From Brachycybe producta (taxonomy: Eukaryota; Arthropoda; Diplopoda; Playtdesmida; Andrognathidae): a DNA stretch of 64,000 nt. The stretch is from contig JAUPFP010000001.1 of NCBI GenBank assembly GCA_036925085.1, positions 20,857,229 through 20,921,228 of the forward strand, read 5' to 3'. Under the pieces are notes generated by a model. It made no database searches. It was not told the origin of the DNA and was given only the letters and a program-made list of their open reading frames with translations. Position 1 is the stretch's first letter. Each line of letters starts with the position of its first letter. Positions 9,937 to 18,589 of this stretch are shown here, piece after piece. Position numbers and translations under genes: made by a program.

Positions 9937-10365
9937 CTAGTGGGGTAACCCGTCATAAATGACGGGAGCAAAATTCACAGGCAATTGTGCCCTGCATTAG
10001 AATTTCTTTTCCTCCGCCCTTTTATGACGTCAGACCAAGTAACAAACCAATTAGAAATTGATGACGTTCATAAAAGGGCGGAGGAAAAGAAATTCTAATG
10101 CTGAGCACAATTGCCTGTGATAAACTGTAGTTTAATTTTGCTACTCTTATCCCCGCCCCTTTTTATATTTGAAAGAGAAAATGAGTTTTTCATTTTCTCT
10201 GGTGTGCGCATGCGCGTCGTTTGTTCCTTTTTTACTCCTTTCATTTCAATTTCAGTCACCCCACCCACTTTTTTCTCCTCCACGTTTTTCTCTCCCCCTT
10301 CTACACTTTCCAACCTTTTCCCCTCTCCAATTTAATATCAATGGGGTTTTTGGATGGGGAGTGTG
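9937..10365 (-). mobile_element. Helitron-like element, H family, 5' truncated
   Basis: On the minus strand the 3' end reads CCCGTCATTTATGACGGG, then TTACCCCACTAG followed by T: a short hairpin ahead of CTAG, the Helitron 3' signature. The 5' part stops at GGGGAGTGTG and passes into F-family DNA. This copy carries the long internal block with its own foldback at 9977-10118 and a CT-rich block (CTCCACGTTTTTCTCTCCCCC). Confidence 0.75.
9977..10118. mobile_element. Foldback block inside the Helitron-like copy
   Basis: 142 bp, ends ACAGGCAATTGTGCCC and its complement, arms GCATTAGAATTTCTTTTCC / GGAAAAGAAATTCTAATGC, centre with TGACGTCAGACC and CCAATTAGAAATTGATGACG. Overall plan (ACAGGCAATT end, CTCCGCCCTTTTATGA arm, TGACGTCA centre) is that of M1, so it is probably an M1 relative captured by the Helitron. 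Also at 43669-43812 and 61868-62010. Confidence 0.7.
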
Positions 10366-11160
10366 TTTATAGACAAAAATAAAAAAGGTAGAATAAAAAT
10401 ATCTTTTAAGTGATTGAGCTACCCTTCTAGTTTCTAAACAGTTTTCAAGTTCTCTCTTTCGAACTTTCGATTATTCTGTCTTTCAGGAGAGAAACTTTTT
10501 CTTAGTTTCTCTCCTGAAAGACAAAATAATCAAAGTTAGAACGTTTTTTTTTTTAGAAACTAGAATGGGTAGGCCTATCTTAACCAGGCAAACATCTTTA
10601 ATTATGTAAATTTACTACAGAATTAATATTTTTACATTGACTAGTGTTTCTGTAGAATGAGTGGTTTTTCACTTTTGACATTAAACGGAATTTATCTAAG
10701 ATTTTTTTTTATTAAGATGGTTTTATGAACAGCTGATTTTTCGAACATTTGATTATTCTGTCTTTCTGAAATGCAAAATTAAAAGAAACTAGAAAGTATT
10801 TTAGAAACTAGAAGTGTAACTGAATCACTTTAACGGCATTTTCATGTTTATATTTTTGAAAATAAACATTTTATAGACAAAAATTAAAAAAAGGTAAAAT
10901 AAAAATAGTTCTTAAGTGATTGAGCTACCCTTCTAGTTTCTAAAACACTTTTCAAGTTCCCTCTTTAGAACTTTCGATTATTCTGTCTGAATAATCAAAG
11001 TTGTAACGTGTTTTTTTTTTAGAAACTAGAACGGGTAATCTTAACTGAGCAAACATCTTTAATTATGTAAATTTACTATAGAATTAATATTTTTACATTG
11101 ACTAGTGTTTCTGTAGAATGAGTGATTTTTTCACTTTGACAGCAAATAGAATTTATCTCT
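10366..11160. repeat. F-family foldback, duplicated block
   Basis: The words AAGTGATTGAGCTACCCTTC (10411 and 10916) and ACTAGTGTTTCTGTAGAATG (10640 and 11100) recur, so this is about 1.7 direct copies of a ~460-500 bp unit. The first copy keeps an excellent hairpin (10455-10540) with CTGTCTTTCAGGAGAGAAAC and its complement around a 7-nt loop. Non-coding. Confidence 0.65.
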
Positions 11161-11742
11161 CTCAAGTTTTATGACGAACTTGTTACTGGTTGTCATGCTC
11201 TCTTTATTTTCCACATTTGAAAAAAAGGTGTTATATGTGAAAGAAAATTGAAGGATTACTTCGTATTTGTTGCCTTCTTGCTCATTGTTACGAATATACT
11301 GCCATTTTATTTTCTATCTTTTGTTTTCTGTATTTTTATACATACAAATATATCGAGGAGGGGTGGTGGTGGGGGTGGGAGATGAGGAGGATCTTAGAAA
11401 AGAAGATTTACTAAATGCGTCCAACTGGAACTGACGAAAACTGTTGTTGCCTGACAGAGATTTCTGTTTTCTAAGCCATCAAAATAACAACAACAAAATC
11501 ACAACAATATTTTCTTATATAGATAGACCTTACTTTAAAGAAAAGTCATTGTGTTTGTCAGTCTAGTATTTTGATTATTGGTTGGTTGTCAGTCTAGTCT
11601 TTGATTATTGTGTGTGGCTGTCAGTCTAGTTTTTTAGAGATTGTTTGTATGTGTGATTTTGTTATGATATCTCTGTGTTTGTCATTAAAAAAAAGTTTAT
11701 TTTTAAAAATATCATCATCATCATTGGTTGTCAAGGTAGGGT
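11161..11742. other. Spacer with a small GTCAGTCTAGT tandem
   Basis: Between 11557 and 11635 the phrase GTCAGTCTAGT occurs three times at about 35-bp spacing with ATTTTGATTATTG between. GGGTGGTGGTGGGGGTGGG at 11361 is a short G-rich tract. No gene. Confidence 0.4.
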
Positions 11743-11814
11743 ATTAGAAGTTGCCGTTCGTCATAAAAAAAGGGCTGAGCCAATTTCTGTTTATTCCGTT
11801 TTCTAATTGCCTGT
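11743..11814. mobile_element. M1 right arm, solitary
   Basis: ATTAGAAGTTGCCGTTCGTC to TTTTCTAATTGCCTGT, one arm only. Directly followed by half of an A1 element, a chimera formed by deletion or template switching. Confidence 0.65.
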
Positions 11815-11981
11815 ATAGCAACCTAGCACATCTAGCCTCTCTAACCAGCCTTTTTTGTATTAGAAAAAAAGCATAATTGCAGTTGCTCTAATGATGATGA
11901 TAATGAATACTTCACAATTGGCACTTGGGCCACGAATTGAGAAACATTCCGATTGATATTGCATCTAAAACCCGAACCCTA
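11815..11981. mobile_element. hAT-like MITE A1, half copy
   Basis: Starts within the family (CACATCTAGCCTCTCTAACC) and runs to a proper outer end CCCGAACCCTA at 11981. The left half is missing and replaced by the M1 arm. Confidence 0.65.
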
Positions 11982-12588
11982 GTCATAACATTTATGCTAT
12001 TTTGAATTCTTCCAAAAAGGAGAAATGATGATAAATTTACTTAAAAATTAATTTTAATGTAAATGATGGATATATTGCAATTAAACTAGAATCTCTTTCT
12101 ATTTAATCATTCTCCATTAGTGTTGCATATTATACAGTGTATATTTATATATATATATTTTTTAAAGAATTATCCGAATATGTACATCTGGTCCTAATTT
12201 AATTTCTCAGTTAGCAAAAAAAAAAAAGATTTTTCTTAATATCTCTAGAATTAGTTTGTCAGTTGACGAATTGTTTACCAAAAAATGTATATAACCCATT
12301 CATTCATTTACTTTTTAAGCTTTCTAAAAAGATTAGCATAAAAGTCTTAAAGAGGTTGGGAAAAGGTTTGGGATTCTAATTTTCTTGTTCACTTTGTCAA
12401 ATAATTATATTCGTATTTGTCAGCTGTCATGTTGTTGTTGCTAATATAAATTGCAACCAAGTTCAGGGAATTCAGATTCTTGTTTTTCTTCTACTTTTTT
12501 ATCTTTACATTTTAACTAGGTTTTAATTTGAGGGCATTATTCCTGAGTGCGTTTGTTTAATTAGCCTCTACTTTGAACTTAAAACCTA
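11982..12588. other. AT-rich stretch, nothing recognised
   Basis: No gene or repeat recognised. Short ATATAT tract near 12146-12160. Confidence 0.4.
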
Positions 12589-12893
12589 ATACCTAGTACA
12601 CACCTGATAATTTAAATACATTTAAATAATAAACGTGTTCTACAGAGCCCTGTGAAGGACAAACAACCAATATGTCGAATTCAATTTATTCAGTTAATAA
12701 ATCTGAAAATATTGAGTTAATACTTAAATATAAAATATAAGCTATTGATAAAATATTGATTTAGTATTTCAATTAAAAATATTAATAATAAAGTCAATTT
12801 TTAATTTGGTTTATGTGTCCTTAACTGGATTCCATATAATTCACCTAAACACATTTAATTTGAATTCATTTAACTCGTGTGTGTACAAGGTAT
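12589..12893 (+). mobile_element. S-family element
   Basis: 305 bp, ends ATACCTAGTACACACCTGA and GTGTGTACAAGGTAT, so the outer ~15 bp are inverted (ATACCTWGTACACAC). Shared interior landmarks: CAGAGCCCTGTGAAGGACAA and CTTAACTGGATTCC. Six copies in the window are 299-305 bp, a uniformity expected of a mobile element. Target duplication is unclear (flanks are often TA/AA). Confidence 0.75.
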
Positions 12894-12916
12894 AAGACAC
12901 ACATAAACAGACCTTT

Positions 12917-13213
12917 ATACCTTGTACACACATGAGTTAAATGAATTCAAATTAAATGTGTTTAGGTGAATTATACAGAATCCAGTTAAGGACAAGAACC
13001 AAATAAAAATTGACTTTATTATTAATATTTTAAATTAAAATACTAAATCAATAGTTTCTATATTATATTTAAGTATTAACTCAATATTTTGAGATTATTA
13101 ACTGAATAAATTGAATTCGACATATTGGTTGTTTGTCCTTCACAGGGCTCTGTAGAACACGTTTATTACTTAAATACATTTAAATTATCAGGTGTGTACT
13201 GTGTACTAGGTAT
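12917..13213 (-). mobile_element. S-family element, head-to-head with its neighbour
   Basis: Inverted copy of 12589-12893, separated by only 23 bp, so the pair forms a ~620-bp palindrome. Right end has a duplicated GTGTACT before AGGTAT. Confidence 0.75.
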
Positions 13214-13657
13214 TAGAGAAAATAGAAAACACGTTGAAACAGTGAACAATATACTGTAAGACTAGAGGCAGGAGCGTAGCTAAGGGGGGAGCAGGGGGGA
13301 CACATGTCCCGGGCGTCATGCATGCCCAGGGAGCCCAAAATGGGCATCAAAAACGGCATAACACTTTGAGTTTAATATCGTTTAATATATACTGTTTTAT
13401 ATAAAGTTTGTATTTAAAAAATTGTGAAATGGTCAAGAGGTGGGGCCCCTATTTCTATTATTTTTCCAGGGTGGGGGCCTGGTGAGGCCTCATCTAAATT
13501 GTACAAAAACGTCTAGCGCCATTCGGACAGACAAAAGCAAAATAAATATCTATTCAACCACCTTAAGATATGTGTAGAATTTCGAGAAAACGGTGTAGCC
13601 ATTTTTTGTGGAATTTTAAGAAAATGGTTTAGCCATTTTTTGCATAATTAGGAAGAG
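13214..13657. other. Stretch with a GCGTAGCTAAGGGGGG transposon-like end
   Basis: AGGAGCGTAGCTAAGGGGGG at 13269 begins a block with long G runs and AGGTGGGGCCCC, typical of the outer end of old DNA transposon relics in many animals. No matching opposite end is found. The rest is unassigned. Confidence 0.4.
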
Positions 13658-13936
13658 ACAGGCAGTTAGACCTTAGACTATTACTTTACTGGACTGGCAA
13701 CTCCCTATCTTCTCCATGTGTTGAATGCATGTTCTTAGGCAAAAGTGATGCCAGCTCTGTGACTCCATCTGGTGCATTATTTTTACATAAAATCGGAGTG
13801 AAAGTCTGTTTTTTTTGTGTGGTTCAACGTTGATTGATGTGACGTCAGAGTACATAACCAACCAATTAAAGTTGCCTTCGTCATAAAAAGGGCGGCTGCA
13901 ACTTCTGTTTGTCCCTCTCGATTTCTAATTGCCTGT
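13658..13936. mobile_element. M1 foldback, rearranged
   Basis: The end ACAGGCAGTTAGA at 13658 and a good right arm from 13815 (TGTGACGTCAGAGTACATAACC to TCTAATTGCCTGT) are kept. Between them, 13670-13815 replaces the left arm with other DNA whose start (TTAGACTATTACTTTACTG) is the inverted copy of 14160-14190. Confidence 0.6.
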
Positions 13937-13938
13937 GT

Positions 13939-13974
13939 CATAGCCTCCTATAGATAGTATCTATAGGAGGCTAT
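13939..13974. mobile_element. 36-bp palindromic insertion with 8-bp duplication
   Basis: ATAGCCTCCTATAGATA, one central G, then its exact complement: a perfect 17-bp stem. The insert is bracketed by GCCTGTGT at 13931-13938 and GCCTGTGT at 13975-13982, where the left copy is the end of the M1 element, so insertion happened after M1. An 8-bp duplication is hAT-like, but the insert is far smaller than normal MITEs. Confidence 0.75.
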
Positions 13975-13982
13975 GCCTGTGT

Positions 13983-14362
13983 AGTTCTTCATCGGCCATA
14001 CTTTTTATACTAATATATAAAAATACATCCTACATAGCTACAAAATGAACTCGTCCAAAACTTGACTTTTACTATTCAAGTTCATATACCATAGTCCCGC
14101 TAGAGGTGCCACTTGGAAAACGACGATGCAAAACTGTCAAACACAAAATTTTGGGAGTTGCCAGTTCAGTAAAGTAATAGTCTAAGATTAGACTAAACTA
14201 CAATTCTATACACAGTAGATCACAAAGTTAGATATTTCTAGGAAATTTATAAAAATGTGTCTGGTTTGAATTGAATGTATTTTGAACATATTTTTTTATT
14301 ATAATTTATGCAAAAACGATAATGTTTTGTCTCAAACTTACTATTTATTTTTGACTTGTAGT
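13983..14362. other. AT-rich flank of tRNA cluster 2
   Basis: Contains the inverted partner (about 14150-14190, GGGAGTTGCCAGTTCAGTAA) of 13671-13710. Nothing else recognised. Confidence 0.4.
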
Positions 14363-14434
14363 TCCTCGATAGTATAGTGGTTAGTATCCCCGCCTGTCAC
14401 GTGGGAGACCGGGGTTCGATTCCCCGTCGGGGAG
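14363..14434 (+). tRNA. tRNA-Asp (GUC), with a G-U pair in the anticodon stem
   Basis: 72 nt, acceptor TCCTCGA/TCGGGGA, discriminator G, anticodon GTC in loop CTGTCAC. It differs from the three other Asp genes by T instead of C at 14402, so the anticodon stem has one G-U pair in place of G-C (CCCGC against GTGGG). The fold is kept, and A and B boxes are intact. The 3' flank offers only ATTTCT at first; a TTTTT run comes about 37 nt later, so termination may be weaker than at the other loci. Convergent with the tRNA-Glu at 14571-14642, repeating the pair arrangement of the first cluster in reverse orientation. Confidence 0.95.
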
Positions 14435-14570
14435 GATATTTCTATTGTTCAAATAAATTTGTACGTTTTTCCTTTAATTTTTGAAAGAATTTTTTTTACA
14501 AATATGAAATAGCAAGCTTTAGACATATTTTGAATGAAAGCTGTTTAGGTTTAAAACATAAAAAAGGCAC

Positions 14571-14642
14571 TTCCCATGCCGGGAATCGAACCCGGGCCTC
14601 CTGGGTGAAAGCCAGGTATCCTAGCCACTAGACAACATGGGA
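14571..14642 (-). tRNA. tRNA-Glu (UUC)
   Basis: 72 nt on the minus strand, acceptor TCCCATG/CATGGGA, discriminator A, anticodon TTC (plus strand GGGTGAAAGCC). Arms are identical to the gene at 407-478. Six T follow within about 12 nt on the minus strand. Its 5' side holds AATATATTGGCGCC, the same upstream text as beside 407 and 18307, consistent with copying of gene plus flank. Partner of the Asp gene at 14363. Confidence 0.97.
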
Positions 14643-14855
14643 TTGTACGTGTGGACTATCTGAGGCAATATATTGGCGCCTTTTTTGAATTATTATATTT
14701 TGCACAGGCAAAAATTTTGATAAGTTTTAGGAAATTAAGATTTTTTTCCTTTGTTTTTTTAAAGACATTTTTGCAAATATTTATGAAATAAAAAATGAAA
14801 GTTTTAGAAATATTTTGTAAAAAATCTTCACTAATGTTAAAACTTACAAATGTAG

Positions 14856-14927
14856 TTCCCATGCCGGGAATCGAACCCGGGCCTCCTGGGTGAAAGCCAG
14901 GTATCCTAGCCACTAGACAACATGGGA
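14856..14927 (-). tRNA. tRNA-Glu (UUC), second tandem copy
   Basis: 72 nt, sequence as for 14571-14642, same orientation and 213 bp upstream of it in the transcription sense. The flank again includes TTTTGTAAAAAATCTTCACTAATG-like filler found downstream of Glu genes. The first TTTT after the gene on the minus strand lies about 15 nt out, a usable terminator. No Asp partner lies between the two Glu genes, so either an Asp gene was lost or this Glu gene duplicated alone. Confidence 0.96.
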
Positions 14928-15133
14928 CTACATGGCCGTCTAAGCCCAATCATAGACATGTTGTCATATTTTTCAATTATTGTAATATCCCAAAGTAAGA
15001 AATTTCAGCAACACATGTAACATTTAACTGTGAACATTTAACTGCACATGTCATACTTGTCCCACTCATCGTTGGAAAACATCGCTGGCAATAGTGTTTC
15101 GGGTGATTATTGGACGGTCTGTACTAGGTTTTA

Positions 15134-15415
15134 GGCCGGGCGCAAATTAGAGAACCAAATGATCGAGCAACCAGCAACCAATTCATAATCACGTGAAAAA
15201 GAAAGTGGTTGCTGGCATGCAATGGTTGCTTATTCCCTCTGCTCACCATACTGAGCTCAGGCAACATCCAACTTACTACTGTTTCCAACTACTAATTTGG
15301 TGTCTGCAAACGGAGCATTGGTGCTAGTATAGTGTCACCATCAGCAGTTGCTGTAGATTGCCGCTGGTTGCAAAGCTTGCATTGTTGCCTAATTTGCGCC
15401 TGGCTTTAGGTCACA
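15134..15415. mobile_element. MITE with TTA duplication, T family
   Basis: Ends GGCCGGGCGCAAATTAG and AGCCAGGCGCAAATTAG, 282 bp, flanked by TTA at 15131-15133 and 15416-15418. Inner words (GAGCAACCAGCAACCA, GTTGCTGGCATGCAATGG) form further imperfect stems. 3-bp TTA duplication suggests PIF/Harbinger. Confidence 0.75.
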
Positions 15416-15418
15416 TGT

Positions 15419-16100
15419 TCGTGTGACACAGCACACCGTTCATATTGCAACAAACCGCCCCTGAATGTAATTTCTTAATAGCTAGCCTCCACCACCAGCT
15501 CTTGTCATCATGCGAGGTGAATTCGTGTCAGCAGATGGAATCTTGTGAGATGTATAAAAGCCCTCAGCTGCCCTTTGAAGTCTCAAGAGGTTTAAAAAAA
15601 AGTCTCTTGAGTGACTTTTCTTTTAATTGCAAACTAAATAGGTGTCAAAATTTTAGTTCTCCCAAAGGTAAAGAAAGAAAAGTCAAAGGAAAGATTATAT
15701 TATTACATGTATTCACAACGATCATTAAAATTATCTCGCCTTCTCTCTCTCTCTCCTTCTCTCTTTTTTCTCTCTCCAATCTTTACGTCATTTGCAAATT
15801 TCTTGACGTATTTGCATAAATTTTAACTAATGAAGTTAATTTTTGTTTTTTTGACTTTCTCATCTCTGCACCACTTTAAAAGATATCCTACTTTGCATAT
15901 ATGCAAATGAGTAGATATTTTTTGTTCGTCTAGTGAGAAAGACTTCTATTACATCTTATTACTTATTTTCTCTCTCTCTCTCTCATGTAACTTAAGAAGA
16001 GAAATTACTTGTTTTTTTCATGAATTCTCATAGGATCACTTTTTCTTTTCTGTTTTAAAAGTGCCCTCCTCCCCCTTCCTGGGCCGCATAGACACTATAT
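15419..16100. other. Unassigned stretch with CT tracts
   Basis: An open frame of 124 codons starts at 15445, but its end is a (CT)n-encoded SLSLSFSL run and no domain is visible; I do not call it a gene. AGCTAGCCTCCACCACCAGC at 15480 recalls the 28902 arm. CT runs at 15740-15775 and 15969-15985. Confidence 0.4.
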
Positions 16101-16252
16101 ACAGAGTGTTTAAAAAAATGAAAACAGACTTTGGTTGTTAATAACTGCCATGTTTATTTTCTTAAATTTAATTTTATAATTAAGACTAAATCTTACAATA
16201 AAGATTAGATATAAACAGCATTTGTATGTTTTATGTTTAAATAAGGCCATTA

Positions 16253-16327
16253 TCACAAGTTTTCAAAATGTCGTCCATTCTCATCAAGGCATTGCTTGCA
16301 TCGGCGAGAAACTGATCTGCAAACATC
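16253..16327 (-). pseudogene. Transposase C-terminal remnant (left arm)
   Basis: The minus-strand frame reads RRCKQCLDENGRHFENL and then stop. This matches the pattern R-x3-C-x3-G-x-HFE-x-L found at the C-terminus of a common arthropod DDE transposase group (Tc1/mariner-like proteins, often with an N-terminal DUF4817-type helix-turn-helix). Upstream the frame continues through MRYTLIDVCRSVS and is closed by a TAG about 33 codons before the end. Only the tail is present, so it cannot be active. Assignment rests on remembered family motifs. Confidence 0.65.
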
Positions 16328-16444
16328 AATTAACGTGTATCTCATGCAATTGTGCTACAATTCTCTTTGATTTTTTACTATTTATATAATTTTGGCAAGA
16401 AATCGAAAAAAGTTGTCGCAAAAATACAAGATTTACATTAATTT

Positions 16445-16522
16445 ATGTGTGCAGTTTCAGTTTCTCACCGATGTGAGCAATGCCTTCATGAGAATGGACG
16501 ATTTCTTGAAAACTTGAGATAA
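16445..16522 (+). pseudogene. Transposase C-terminal remnant (right arm)
   Basis: Inverted counterpart of 16253-16327. The plus frame gives HRCEQCLHENGRFLENLR and then stop. It has diverged from its partner (HFE has become FLE, a one-residue drift in the otherwise diagnostic motif), so the two arms are not recent copies. Non-functional. Confidence 0.6.
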
Positions 16523-16642
16523 TATGCCTCATTTAAACATAAAACATGCAAATTGCTGTTTATATCTAATCTTTATTGTAATATGTACTCTTAATTATAA
16601 AATTAATAAACTAAATTTAAGATATATTTGCAGTGCGATTGA

Positions 16643-16739
16643 CTAGGCTAACTGCAAAACAACCAACATGCTATAGTGAATCTGCCAAAATTCATTTTGA
16701 AGATTCACTAGCAGTTTGGTTGTTTTGCAGATTGCCTAG
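16643..16739. repeat. Long hairpin, ~97 bp
   Basis: CTAGGC, then ACTGCAAAACAACCAACATG on the left, pairs with CAGTTTGGTTGTTTTGCAG on the right, followed by GCCTAG; the loop is about 17 nt. Two small bulges interrupt the stem. Could be a miniature transposon or a pre-miRNA-like fold; nothing decides between them. Confidence 0.55.
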
Positions 16740-17144
16740 GCAGTCTGCAGATTGACTGATTCTGCAGATTGACAGTAACATATACAATTTTGGGGACACT
16801 GTACAAACTGCTGCAAGGCTTATTTATAATCTTGAATTGTTTGCTTGAGATTGATGTGTGGTGGGGATTTTTTTTAAATGTGTCTTTTTATTTTTCATCT
16901 TCTTCTTCTTCTTCTTCTTCTTCTTCCCTATTTTTATTGTTAGTTGATGGTTGATTAAGTTTTTATATGTATGACATTAGTGTTTACATCAACGTTAAGC
17001 GAGAAATAATTAGGTTTTTTTTCCCCTCTCCGCCTATTTATTTTGTATTAAAAGCATGAGTTTTTTTCAACTTGTGGCTCGTTATTTGGGTTGCGTTCAG
17101 TTTCTAAGCACTTTTGAAACTGCTCTAGCAAATTTGATGTGCTT

Positions 17145-17903
17145 AAGAGGCTACATCGCAAAATTACTTTGAAAAATCTCCGCAAAGAGCGCTAGCATCG
17201 TTATTCTATTGAGCCCATAGACCCAATGTTAAAGAAGAAACGTTAATTTTTAAAATACACAGTCGCGGCGGCAATAGGTTTATTTTTCATCTTTAAAGTT
17301 GTGCGATTTTGATTGTTCAAAGTGCAATGTGCACCTTAAATATATGCTGATCTAGTGATAGAATGACAAAAAATTGGTAAGTGTAGTTCTATTTTTAAAA
17401 AATATTTCAAAATCGCGAATTTCTAACTCTGATGTTAAACTCCATCGAGTACGCACGCTCGTAAGCAAAAAAAAATCCATTAAAATGCTCTTAAAAATAC
17501 CTAAAAATAATTTTAAAAAACCAACAATTAAACCACAGTGAAGCCAACACATTGGCGCACGTGCTGATTTTTTTCTGGTTTTTTAAAATTATTTTTACGT
17601 ATTTTTACGAGCATTTTATTGGATGTTTTTTCTTACAAGCGCGTAATTTTGAAATATGTTTTAAAAATAGAACCGCACTTACCAATTTTTTGTCATTCTA
17701 TCACTCGATCCGCTTATATTTAAGGTGCACATTGCACTTTGAAAACTTAATATTGGACAACTTTAAATATGAAAAATAAACATATTGCCTGGCGACTGTG
17801 TGTATTTTAAAAAATTAACGTTAATTCTTTAGGGCTGAATAGAAAAACGATGCTAGTGCCCTTAGTGGAGATTTTTCAAAGTAATTTGGCGATGTAGCCT
17901 CTT
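17145..17903. mobile_element. TTAA-type foldback element, P family copy 2
   Basis: Complete ends: AAGAGGCTACATCGCAAAAT at the left and GGCGATGTAGCCTCTT at the right, 759 bp. Arms carry CTCCGCAAAGAGCGCTAGCA and its complement, CCCATAGACCCAATG, and a palindromic centre with GCCAACACATTGGCGCACGT. The left flank TT fits a TTAA target. It lies beside the tRNA-Asp at 17989 as copy 1 lies beside the Asp at 650. Confidence 0.8.
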
Positions 17904-17988
17904 GAATATAATTTATGATTAAAAATATAATTAGTTACTTTAAAAATTATTACTTCTCAACAATCACTGTAATGCCAAAAAATGTAAT

Positions 17989-18060
17989 TCCTCGATAGTA
18001 TAGTGGTTAGTATCCCCGCCTGTCACGCGGGAGACCGGGGTTCGATTCCCCGTCGGGGAG
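17989..18060 (+). tRNA. tRNA-Asp (GUC)
   Basis: 72 nt, acceptor TCCTCGA/TCGGGGA, discriminator G, anticodon GTC, all arms identical to 650-721. Seven T begin five bases after the 3' end, a strong Pol III stop. Upstream flank (TACTTCTCAACAATCACTGT) is the inverted counterpart of 730-760, confirming that this gene belongs to an inverted duplicate of the first cluster. Convergent with the Glu gene at 18236. Confidence 0.97.
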
Positions 18061-18235
18061 CAAGTTTTTTTATTGTTCTTTTTTTTTCTTAAAATCTTAA
18101 TTTTTTCAAATAAAATTGTATTTGTTTTCTTTGATTTCGCAACGAATTTTTTAAAAACGTAAATGAAATAACAAAAACTCCTTTAGAAATATTTTGCACA
18201 AAACCTCGTTTATGCTTGAAACATAATACAATCAC

Positions 18236-18307
18236 TTCCCATGCCGGGAATCGAACCCGGGCCTCCTGGGTGAAAGCCAGGTATCCTAGCCACTAGACAA
18301 CATGGGA
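18236..18307 (-). tRNA. tRNA-Glu (UUC), weak 3' terminator
   Basis: 72 nt, acceptor TCCCATG/CATGGGA, discriminator A, anticodon TTC, arms identical to 407-478. Its upstream side (ATATATTGGCGCGATATTTT) mirrors 340-405. On the minus strand the first run of four T comes only about 36 nt after the gene, unlike most others here, so transcripts may read through or depend on a weaker signal such as TTGT. It forms the convergent partner of the Asp gene at 17989. Confidence 0.96.
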
Positions 18308-18589
18308 TTACATATTCTGATATATCCTAGAGAATATATTGGCGCGATATTTTTCAATTATTATAACTGGTAAGCAAAAAAAATTGCAATAATTTCTAAG
18401 AAATTACAAATTGCCTTGAAAATTGTGTTGTTTTTTTTTAAAAAAAGAAAATATTGCAGCAATTTATGCTGTTTACTACAAAACAATTTCATACCGTGAT
18501 GTCGAGTTATTATTAGTTATTATCTCGTTACATCGAGTGATGTAGTGTTGTTATGTAGCCTCTTAAACTCTACTCGTCAATTATATTAA
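18308..18589. other. Inverted copy of the window's first 350 bp
   Basis: The text AATATATTGGCGC, TTTTTCAATTATTATAA, TGCTGTTTACTACAAAACAA and GTGATGTCGAGTTATTA is the reverse complement of words at 150-400. It ends with GTTATGTAGCCTCTTAA, a P-family outer end at about 18552-18566. Confidence 0.6.

Larger units (their letters stand above)
16150..16621. mobile_element. Inverted pair of DNA-transposon 3' ends
   Basis: The left arm (TTAAATTTAATTTTATAATT, AGATTAGATATAAACAGCA, TTTTATGTTTAAAT) is complementary to the right arm ending at 16621. Each arm includes the end of a transposase frame (separate entries), so the structure is two transposon 3' ends joined head to head, not a simple MITE. Confidence 0.75.

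Noticed and set aside
14656..14949. 97-codon minus-strand frame
   Set aside because: It reads through a tRNA-Glu gene and its AT-rich flank.
15445..15819. 124-codon frame with a cysteine-containing start
   Set aside because: No domain recognised, ends in a CT repeat, and no splice or family support.
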